Shown piece by piece: positions 1 through 5,942 of a stretch of DNA of 7,876 bases (position 1 is its first letter; each line of letters begins with the position of its first letter). The position numbers were made by a program, and so were the translations under genes. Source of the stretch: Treponema sp. UBA4326. GTDB taxonomy: Bacteria; Spirochaetota; Spirochaetia; Treponematales; Treponemataceae. The stretch spans positions 1 to 7,876 of the forward strand of contig DGTW01000221.1 in the NCBI GenBank assembly GCA_002393835.1, given 5' to 3'. The notes beneath the pieces are model-generated. The model saw only the letters and a program-made list of their open reading frames with translations, was not told the origin of the DNA and did no database searches.

Positions 1-517
1 TAAGGATCATGCCTTTTGAAAGGTCTCCCTTGAATGCCTGGAATCGTTTGTAAAGGAAAGCTGTAACTTTTGCAGGGAAGTTCTTCTGTGGCTTCTGGTC
101 GAGAGTAACTGGAACGCCGTCGATTTCTGAGTCGAAGCGGATACCAGCCTCAGTTGTGTTAGAAACGATGAAGCGCAAATCTGGGCTTGATGCCAGAGCG
201 ACATACTCGTCGTAGTTTGTGTATGGGTTGATTGAGCGGCTTACTGAGTTGATGCAGCGTGTTTCAACTGTTGGTTTTCCGTCTTTCATGCCGCGGAGAA
301 CTGTAGTATAAAGGTTGTCCTGTGCGTTCATCGCATCAATCATGCCTTTTTCGAGTGGCTGAACGATAACGATGTTGCCGTTGAATCCTGCTTTTTCGTT
401 TGCAATATCAATCTGCCAGTCAACAAAAGCGCGCAAGAATCCGCCTTCACCGAACTGCAAGACTTTCTCTGGTCGAGAAACCTTTTTCATTACTTCATTA
501 ATTGGTTTAAGAGCCAT
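1..517 (-). CDS. uxaB: Tagaturonate reductase (altronate oxidoreductase), N-terminal part
   Basis: This reading frame starts at ATG 517 on the minus strand and stays open to the left edge, giving 172 residues; the 3' part lies outside the window. UxaB reduces D-tagaturonate to D-altronate with NADH in the cytoplasm, a step of the galacturonate isomerase pathway. The match is visible directly. Residues 19-35 read VLQFGEGGFLRAFVDWQ, the N-terminal nucleotide-binding motif of UxaB in the mannitol-dehydrogenase family, and residues 119-126 read SNTTEAGI, another UxaB hallmark. Escherichia coli UxaB has about 480 residues, so roughly one third is seen. The start is supported by a GGAGG ribosome-binding site 10 bases upstream (528-532 on the plus strand) and by a promoter further out. 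It is transcribed away from the regulator. Related mannonate oxidoreductase (UxuB) is less likely, because the FGEGGFLRAF and SNTTEAG motifs match UxaB better. Confidence 0.9.
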   Translation of the reverse strand, partial: MALKPINEVMKKVSRPEKVLQFGEGGFLRAFVDWQIDIANEKAGFNGNIVIVQPLEKGMIDAMNAQDNLYTTVLRGMKDGKPTVETRCINSVSRSINPYTNYDEYVALASSPDLRFIVSNTTEAGIRFDSEIDGVPVTLDQKPQKNFPAKVTAFLYKRFQAFKGDLSKGMIL

Positions 518-559
518 AATAATTGAACCTCCGAAAGTGTTCATAAAAAATTTGAATCC

Positions 560-588
560 ATTCTATCACTAAAACACCTTTCTGTCAT
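560..588 (-). promoter_or_regulatory. Predicted sigma-70-type promoter of uxaB
   Basis: On the minus strand, ATGACA (588 to 583) is followed by a 17-bp spacer and TAGAAT (565 to 560). A TG lies one base before the -10 box, making an extended -10 (TGATAGAAT). The -35 matches TTGACA at five of six positions. Transcription would begin near 553 and give a leader of about 36 nt before the uxaB ATG, which carries the GGAGG site. This is a prediction from consensus only. Confidence 0.6.
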
Positions 589-650
589 CTCTATGAAAAA
601 GCGTGGATATAAAAAAATGGCAAAAATTATTTGGAAAAAAAATATATAAC

Positions 651-679
651 TTGTAAAAATTCCGTCATCATTATACAAT
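651..679 (+). promoter_or_regulatory. Predicted promoter of the regulator, possibly giving a leaderless mRNA
   Basis: TTGTAA (651-656), a 17-bp spacer and TACAAT (674-679) form a plausible sigma-70-type promoter. The regulator ATG begins at 686, seven bases past the -10 box, which is where transcription would normally start. There is no Shine-Dalgarno-like sequence before 686. The simplest reading is a leaderless or nearly leaderless transcript. Confidence 0.5.
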
Positions 680-685
680 GGAAAA

Positions 686-3600
686 ATGCAAAATTCCCAT
701 ACTGGGCGAAGATTAGGCTTTATTCTCTCCACAATTCATGCAGGTTCTGCTCTAAAACTTTGGCACAAGGTTGTTCAGCGGGCGCAGACTGAAAACGGCG
801 CTTTTTTCGTTTTTCCCGGTGGCAAGCTGGATTCAAAAAGTTCTCGTGAACATCTCAGAAATGACATATATAAACTCGTAAATTCTTCAAATCTTGACGG
901 CCTTGTAAGCTGGGCTTCAAGTATCAGCGGTTCGGTTTCTGTTCAGGAACTCGAGGAATTCCACAAAAATTTTCATTCTATTCCTTTCGTAACTATCGGT
1001 CAAAAAATTCCTGGTCATCCCTGTGTTGAATTCGACGCATATTCCGGCATGAAGGAGCTTGTCCGCCATTTCATTCAGGTTCACGGTGTCAAAAAAATTG
1101 CTTTCCTCCGTGGTCCCGAAACACACACTTCTGCTCAGGATCGCTTCCGAGGCTACAAAGATGCCCTTATCGAAGCCGGCTTGGACAACAAGGACAACCA
1201 GGCTCTCGTTTCTTCTCCCCTCAACTGGTACGATGGTGAGCTTGGTGCAAAATGGCTTTACGAAGAAAAAGGGCTTGTTCCAGGCAAGGATTTTGAGGCT
1301 CTTCTTTCTGCCAGCGATTTAATGACTTTTGCCGCTGTCAATTATTTCAAGCAGCGCGGTATTCGTATTCCAAAAGATTTGCTTGTTGGTGGCTTTAACG
1401 ACACCGAAGAAAGCCGAATTTCAATTCCTTCATTTTCAACGGTTCACATGCCTCATGCAGATTTGGGCATCGAAGGCTACGAAAAAATTTCAAACATCTT
1501 GAGCGGAATGTTGGGCGTGTCTGATTCAACTCTCCCCGCCTACCCTGTCATCCGTGAAAGCTGTGGCTGCGTTCATACAAAAATCTGGTCATCTTCAGAT
1601 TTACATTCAAAAATTCGCTCGAAAGAACAGTTCCACGAAGAAATTTGCAGAATTTTCCGCATCAATCCCGAGTCTTCTGGCCTTGAACCAATGCTTACTG
1701 CCCTGTTTGAGAATGACAAGTCTAAATTTTACGATTTATTCACTCAGAAGGTTTCTTCATATTTTAAGAATGGCGGCGATCTTCTTAATATTTTTTCTGC
1801 TCTTGCACTTTTCCGTTCTGTAGTGAATATTGCTCCAGAATATATAGAAAAAATTGTGCGCCATGTAACGCTTCTAGTGCCGCGTATTCAGGAACGGGTC
1901 TTAATCGAAAAGCAGTATCAAATCGAAAAAACAAACGGCATCATCAGCTCCCTAAAAAACACCCTGCTTTCTGTTTTTGACCGCAGCCGGCTTATTCTTG
2001 TCCTCAAAGATTACCTGAAAAAAATCGGTATTCACACTTTTGCGATTGTGCTTTATGAGGATGAGTCATATTCAAATTATATCGGTGGCTCAAATTCCGC
2101 AGATGAAATTCGCAATGAAGAAATCCGTTTTCCTCGTGAATTCCTTGTTCCAGAACGTTTTTCTTCTGATTTTGACCGTGGAGCATACATCGTTCAGCCC
2201 CTTTTTGTTGAAGATTCGTCTTTTGGATATATAATTTGCAGCTACACTGATTGCCAGGGAATTGTCTATGAGGACTTGCGTTCTTCCATCAGTTCTGTTT
2301 TGCAAAGTATTTTCCTTTTTGAGCAGACTACAGAGGCACGAAGGATTGCCGAGCAGGCTGAATTTGCAAAAACTGAATTTTTTGCCAATGTTGGAAGCGA
2401 TTTGTGCGACCCCCTCAAAAATATCTCGGCCAAGCTGCAGCAAATGGAGTCGAATATCGAGAACGGTGTCAATCGAGAAATCCTCTCGGAACAGCTTATT
2501 TTCTTGCGCTCACAAATCGAAGCCCAGCTCGAAAAAACCGAAACTTTAGTTGATTTAACCCGCTCACAGATAGATGACCTTCCGATGAACAAAAAACTTT
2601 TCGACATCCGGCAGGTTCTTCCAAGCAGCGTTGCGGCTACCCTTACCCGGGAATTCCCCCTTCTTTACGGAGATTCGGAGCGCTTAAAGCGGGCTTTGCA
2701 GACAATTTTCGATTTTTCCGAAAAAGATCCCTATATTTCAGAGAAGCTGGACGGCGTTCATGTTGAATTCTACTCGAATCGCTTTGACTGGCAAAAACCG
2801 GAGCTTCTTCTTGCTGAAAAAATCATTCTTCTTCAGTTTGGCGATGTAGAAAAATCTCTCAACTATGCCGAGATAACTTTGCCCTGGCCAAATCTTGCGG
2901 GGCTTCCTCCGGAATCTCGTTCTGCGCAAAGATTTGACTTATACAGTTTCTCAGAAGGTAAAACTGAAGAAAGGCTTGGTCTAGAATCCAAGTATTTCTT
3001 TGAGGAAGGTTTCGAGCCTGCTGAGCCAGAGAGCATTGTTTTTCTGTGGGAGCCGGATTCTGCCCCAATCGATGAATGGATAAAGGTTTACAGCCTTCGC
3101 CGAAATGAGTCCTTGTTCCGGGCACCACTTATCTGTTACAGCCACAATCTCATAGGCCACAATTTCAGTGAAATTCTTGAGCAAAAAATAAAAGCCCAGC
3201 GTGCCGCTCCAGTTCTTTTCGTCAATGCAAAGCATACCCGATATGGCTCATGGGCAACAGAATCGAACACGGTTAGTATTGCTTCTATGGAAGAATTTGA
3301 CGAAATTCTTTCTGAAATTACCCCTTCCCTTATTGTGTTTGAAGAAGTAAATGAAGAAAGCATACGCCGAATCCGTCAGAATCCAAAAACCGTCCTGGTC
3401 CCAATTCTCGTTCTTCCGGACAGCATAGAAACCGATGAAGAAATTGAACTCTTGTGTTCGCATCCCCGCATTATTCTTTGCAACAGAGGAGCGGCAGAGT
3501 CAGAGCAGTTTGACGAGCGCATAAAGGGAATCCTTGCAGGGGACGAAATTCTTCCGCCTCATACGGGTGCATTGGTAAAAAGGGCTATATTGTATTTAAA

Positions 3601-3877
3601 TAGAAACGCATCTCAGCAGATTGTGCGATGGAAGCTCGCCGATACCGTGCATGTCAGCGAGGACTACCTCACAAGAATCTTCCACAAAGAAATCGGCCTG
3701 AGCCTGTGGGAATATTTAAACAGATATAGAATATACATTGCGACGAAAATGCTTCTTGAAACTAACGACACGATTTATGAAATCGCGGAAAATTCAGGTT
3801 TTCAGGATCAGGCTTATTTCTGTCGCGTATTTAAAAAAATATATGGGGTGCCGCCGGGAAAAATTCGCTCAAAATAA
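686..3877 (+). CDS. Giant one-component regulator: LacI-type sensor, GAF, kinase-like and receiver-like remnants, AraC HTH
   Basis: A 1063-residue cytoplasmic transcription factor with no signal peptide or membrane segment. Residues 9-300 resemble the sugar-binding domain of LacI/GalR regulators (RRLGFILSTIHAGSALKLW at 8-26; KKIAFLRGP at 136-144; LLVGGFNDT at 232-240), but the usual N-terminal LacI helix-turn-helix is absent. Residues 425-545 look like a GAF domain. Residues 555-630 resemble a histidine-kinase dimerisation domain (KTEFFANVGSDLCDPL), with Ser571 where the phospho-accepting His should be. Residues 661-735 recall the start of a kinase ATP-binding domain (GDSERLKRAL) without recognisable N or G boxes. 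Residues 783-950 contain receiver-like beta-alpha units (SLIVFEEVNEE, TVLVPILVLPDS) without the usual acidic pocket. Residues 960-1062 are an AraC/XylS DNA-binding domain with two helix-turn-helices (WKLADTVHVSEDYLTRIFHK; IYEIAENSGFQDQAYFCRVF) and the terminal GVPPGKIR. It lies between uxaB and the transporter operon and probably controls the transporter, in response to a sugar rather than by phosphotransfer. ATG 686 lacks a Shine-Dalgarno site. Domain calls at both ends are firm; the middle is inferred. Confidence 0.88.
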   Translation: MQNSHTGRRLGFILSTIHAGSALKLWHKVVQRAQTENGAFFVFPGGKLDSKSSREHLRNDIYKLVNSSNLDGLVSWASSISGSVSVQELEEFHKNFHSIPFVTIGQKIPGHPCVEFDAYSGMKELVRHFIQVHGVKKIAFLRGPETHTSAQDRFRGYKDALIEAGLDNKDNQALVSSPLNWYDGELGAKWLYEEKGLVPGKDFEALLSASDLMTFAAVNYFKQRGIRIPKDLLVGGFNDTEESRISIPSFSTVHMPHADLGIEGYEKISNILSGMLGVSDSTLPAYPVIRESCGCVHTKIWSSSDLHSKIRSKEQFHEEICRIFRINPESSGLEPMLTALFENDKSKFYDLFTQKVSSYFKNGGDLLNIFSALALFRSVVNIAPEYIEKIVRHVTLLVPRIQERVLIEKQYQIEKTNGIISSLKNTLLSVFDRSRLILVLKDYLKKIGIHTFAIVLYEDESYSNYIGGSNSADEIRNEEIRFPREFLVPERFSSDFDRGAYIVQPLFVEDSSFGYIICSYTDCQGIVYEDLRSSISSVLQSIFLFEQTTEARRIAEQAEFAKTEFFANVGSDLCDPLKNISAKLQQMESNIENGVNREILSEQLIFLRSQIEAQLEKTETLVDLTRSQIDDLPMNKKLFDIRQVLPSSVAATLTREFPLLYGDSERLKRALQTIFDFSEKDPYISEKLDGVHVEFYSNRFDWQKPELLLAEKIILLQFGDVEKSLNYAEITLPWPNLAGLPPESRSAQRFDLYSFSEGKTEERLGLESKYFFEEGFEPAEPESIVFLWEPDSAPIDEWIKVYSLRRNESLFRAPLICYSHNLIGHNFSEILEQKIKAQRAAPVLFVNAKHTRYGSWATESNTVSIASMEEFDEILSEITPSLIVFEEVNEESIRRIRQNPKTVLVPILVLPDSIETDEEIELLCSHPRIILCNRGAAESEQFDERIKGILAGDEILPPHTGALVKRAILYLNRNASQQIVRWKLADTVHVSEDYLTRIFHKEIGLSLWEYLNRYRIYIATKMLLETNDTIYEIAENSGFQDQAYFCRVFKKIYGVPPGKIRSK

Positions 3878-3879
3878 AT

Positions 3880-3908
3880 TTGACTAAAAGTAATCCACAG
3901 AATAAAAT
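3880..3908 (+). promoter_or_regulatory. Predicted sigma-70-type promoter of the ABC transporter operon
   Basis: TTGACT (3880-3885), a 17-bp spacer and TAAAAT (3903-3908) each match the consensus at five of six positions. It begins two bases after the regulator's stop codon. Transcription would start near 3915, leaving a leader of about 130 nt before the first permease. I see no intrinsic terminator for the regulator in this spacer, so read-through from the regulator is possible. Confidence 0.6.
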
Positions 3909-3910
3909 GA

Positions 3911-3922
3911 TAACATGCGTTA
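3911..3922 (+). promoter_or_regulatory. Dyad at the predicted transcription start (candidate operator)
   Basis: TAAC-ATGC-GTTA is an inverted repeat with a 4-bp centre. It starts two bases after the -10 box and covers the expected start site, a common place for a repressor site. The arms are only 4 bp, so chance is a real alternative. Confidence 0.25.
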
Positions 3923-3938
3923 AAATTTCAAAAAATTA

Positions 3939-3987
3939 TTGTGCAAAATCTTCTCGTTAAAGTTCGGTTTTGTACAATAAGATACAA
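3939..3987 (+). promoter_or_regulatory. Two TTGTRCAA boxes 31 bp apart (candidate regulator site)
   Basis: TTGTGCAA (3939-3946) and TTGTACAA (3970-3977) start 31 bp apart, about three helical turns, so they would face the same side of the DNA. The second is a perfect 8-bp palindrome and is also part of a wider dyad, TTGTA-N8-TACAA (3970-3987). Both lie in the leader downstream of the predicted promoter. TACAAT at 3973-3978 could alternatively be the -10 box of a second promoter, though I find no convincing -35 for it. AraC-family proteins often bind direct repeats with helical phasing. Confidence 0.35.
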
Positions 3988-4005
3988 GGATTTTTAAAGT
4001 ATAAA

Positions 4006-4022
4006 TATCGTTCTAAACGGTA
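4006..4022 (+). other. Small leader hairpin upstream of the first permease
   Basis: TATCGTT-CTA-AACGGTA can fold into a 7-bp stem (one T-G pair) with a 3-nt loop. It ends 12 bases before the GAGGT ribosome-binding site at 4035-4039 and leaves that site free. No U-tract follows, so it is not a terminator. Any role is unknown. Confidence 0.3.
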
Positions 4023-4044
4023 AAATAAAATATTGAGGTTAGGT

Positions 4045-4986
4045 ATGAACGCAAAAGAAACAAATGTTTTAGCTGCACCGAAAAAGGATCTCTGGAAAAA
4101 CGTTAAGAGACATTTTTCGGTCTATGCACTTCTTGTCATTCCTGTCGTGTACTATGCTATCTTAAAGTATGGTCCGATTGTTAATGGTCAGATTGCATTC
4201 AAGAATTTCGAGCCGGTAGACGGCGTATGGGGAAGTGTTTGGGTTGGCTTCAAAAACTTCAGCACATTTATCCATTCGTTCTACTTTGGCGAACTTATGA
4301 GGAACACAATTCTTTACAGCTTGGCAAAGCTCGTTGTGTCAGTTCCGTTGTCAATCATCCTGTCGGTTGCACTGTATGAATGTACGCACAATGTTCTTCG
4401 TCGTGTCGTTCAGACTTTAGCTTACTTACCGCACTTCCTTTCTTGGGTTATCATGTACGGTATTCTTCTTATTTTGTTTGCAAAAGGTGACGGTCTCGTT
4501 AACCAGGTTATCGAGAGTGCCGGCGGTGCTTCAAAAGACTTCCTTACAAACACAAGCGTATTCCCAATCATGGTTGTCCTTTCAGACGCATGGAAGGAAA
4601 TGGGTTGGGCAGCAATCATCTTTATCGCAGCTCTCATGGGTATCGATCCTTCTTTGTTCGAGGCTGCCATGGTAGAGGGTGCTTCTGCTGTTCAGCGTGT
4701 TTGGTACATCACTATTCCTTCAATCAAACCAGTTATCGTTACCGTAGTTCTTCTTAAGCTCGGTACCGTTCTTGATGCCGGATTCAACCAGATGTTCATG
4801 TTGTATTCACCGGCTGTTTATCGAGTTGCTGATATCATCGATACATGGGTTTACCGACAGGGTCTTCTTGAATTCCAGTTTGCTCTTGCAACTGCTGTCG
4901 GTATCTTCAAAGGTGTAATCGGTATGATTCTTGTTATGGTTTCTAACAAAGTCGTCAAGAAGTTGACTGAATCATCACTCTTGTAA
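4045..4986 (+). CDS. lplB: Oligosaccharide ABC importer permease, LplB type
   Basis: An inner-membrane permease subunit of a carbohydrate-uptake ABC transporter, 313 residues from ATG 4045, typical for LplB/YteP-like proteins. Hydrophobic segments lie near residues 25-42, 86-112, 125-147, 173-199, 228-247 and 280-302, consistent with six membrane spans. The cytoplasmic loop that contacts the ATPase is clear at residues 206-229 (EAAMVEGASAVQRVWYITIP, the EAA motif with its conserved Gly and Ile-Pro). Early residues YGPIVNGQIAFKNF, followed by WVGFKNF, are characteristic of the LplB subfamily. I chose ATG 4045 over the in-frame TTG at 4033, because GAGGT (4035-4039) sits 5 bases ahead of the ATG and would fall inside the longer version. 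First gene of the transporter operon, 16 bp ahead of the second permease. No ATPase gene is adjacent, so a shared MsmK-like ATPase elsewhere is expected. The symbol is given at family level; the substrate is not shown by the sequence. Confidence 0.9.
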   Translation: MNAKETNVLAAPKKDLWKNVKRHFSVYALLVIPVVYYAILKYGPIVNGQIAFKNFEPVDGVWGSVWVGFKNFSTFIHSFYFGELMRNTILYSLAKLVVSVPLSIILSVALYECTHNVLRRVVQTLAYLPHFLSWVIMYGILLILFAKGDGLVNQVIESAGGASKDFLTNTSVFPIMVVLSDAWKEMGWAAIIFIAALMGIDPSLFEAAMVEGASAVQRVWYITIPSIKPVIVTVVLLKLGTVLDAGFNQMFMLYSPAVYRVADIIDTWVYRQGLLEFQFALATAVGIFKGVIGMILVMVSNKVVKKLTESSLL

Positions 4987-5002
4987 TTCGAGGTAAGCTA
5001 AA

Positions 5003-5896
5003 ATGGAAAAACCAAAGACAGTAAAATTAACATCAGGCGACCGCGCATTTTATATCGGTGTAAACACTTTCCTTGCTTTCATCGGTATCATTATTGCTAT
5101 CCCTATCATCAGTACAATTTCTTCTTCTGTAACTCCTAACGGTTACATCGGAAGTACATTCGATAAATTCATCCTCATGCCATGGAAGTGGGATGGTTCT
5201 GCATACAAGGCTTTGCTTGGAAACAACGGTTTCACCCTTGCTTTCTGGAACTCAATCAAAATCATGCTTTTCGGTGTAGTAACAGCTTTGGCTCTTACTG
5301 TTCCAATGGCATATTGTATGTCAGTACAGGATTTGCCAGGACGCAAAATCCTCAACTACTTCGTACTTGTTCCTTATTTGTTCAACATCGGTGTTATCCC
5401 AACATTCTTGGTTGTAACAAATCTTCATCTTACAAATCACTTGTGTTCAATCTTCTTGCCAGGTGCAATCGGTACATATAACTGTTTGATTATGCGAGGC
5501 TTCTTCGAGGGTATTCCTGAGTCTCTTAAAGAATCTGCTCGAATTGACGGTGCTGCTGAATGGTATGTTCTTATTTCAATCATTCTTCCATTGTCAAAGC
5601 CAATCATTATGACAATCGGTTTGTACTATGCAGTTGGTTACTGGAATGACTTCATGCACGCCTTGCTTTACTTGACGGAGTCATACTTGCAGCCACTTCC
5701 AATCCTTACTCGAAACATTCTTTTGGGTGCTTCAATGAGTGAAACTTTGGATACTGGTACTGCATTCGGTGCTGCATCTATCGCTTCTATTAAGGCTGCT
5801 TGTGTATTCCTTTCAGCTATCCCGATGATGCTTGCTTATCCGTTCATCCAGAAGTACTTTACAAAAGGCACAATGCTTGGTTCTGTAAAGGGCTAA
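5003..5896 (+). CDS. ytcP: Oligosaccharide ABC importer permease, YtcP/LplC type
   Basis: The second permease of the importer, 297 residues, partner of the LplB-type subunit. It begins with a hydrophobic segment at residues 17-40 followed by ISSSVTPNGYIG, typical of the YtcP/LplC branch. Further membrane segments lie near 83-105, 117-138, 146-162, 188-208 and 262-282. The EAA loop is at residues 173-200 (ESLKESARIDGAAEWYVL, then ILPLSKPI), as expected for the site that docks the ATPase. The C-terminus FIQKYFTKGTMLGSVKG is the standard ending of this subfamily. A GAGGT ribosome-binding site (4990-4994) lies 8 bases before the ATG. In Bacillus subtilis the YteP/YtcP/YtcQ set takes up rhamnogalacturonan fragments, which fits the nearby uxaB but does not prove the same substrate. 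The symbol is given at family level. Confidence 0.9.
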   Translation: MEKPKTVKLTSGDRAFYIGVNTFLAFIGIIIAIPIISTISSSVTPNGYIGSTFDKFILMPWKWDGSAYKALLGNNGFTLAFWNSIKIMLFGVVTALALTVPMAYCMSVQDLPGRKILNYFVLVPYLFNIGVIPTFLVVTNLHLTNHLCSIFLPGAIGTYNCLIMRGFFEGIPESLKESARIDGAAEWYVLISIILPLSKPIIMTIGLYYAVGYWNDFMHALLYLTESYLQPLPILTRNILLGASMSETLDTGTAFGAASIASIKAACVFLSAIPMMLAYPFIQKYFTKGTMLGSVKG

Positions 5897-5942
5897 GTTT
5901 TAATAAAAAAATTCATTTCTTTTCAAAACTAAGGAGGAAAAA

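Noticed and set aside
7..572. Short open frames at 7-204 (minus) and 372-572 (plus)
   Set aside because: They overlap the well-supported uxaB coding frame in other frames, have no ribosome-binding site and resemble no family.
670..679. TATAAT on the minus strand (675 to 670) overlapping the plus-strand TACAAT, as a second uxaB promoter
   Set aside because: No usable -35 at 16-18 bp, and the better extended -10 promoter at 560-588 lies closer to uxaB. Probably a by-product of the near-palindromic -10 sequence.
2090..2607. Antisense open frames of 113-117 codons inside the regulator
   Set aside because: They are shadows of a long conserved protein on the other strand, with biased composition and no start signals.
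4033..4044. TTG at 4033 as the start of the first permease
   Set aside because: It overlaps the GAGGT ribosome-binding site that serves ATG 4045, and the extra residues are not typical of the family.
5896..5930. AGTTTT/AAAACT inverted repeat between ytcP and the binding-protein gene
   Set aside because: Only six A/T-rich pairs around a long loop, in an A/T-rich spacer where this is expected by chance.
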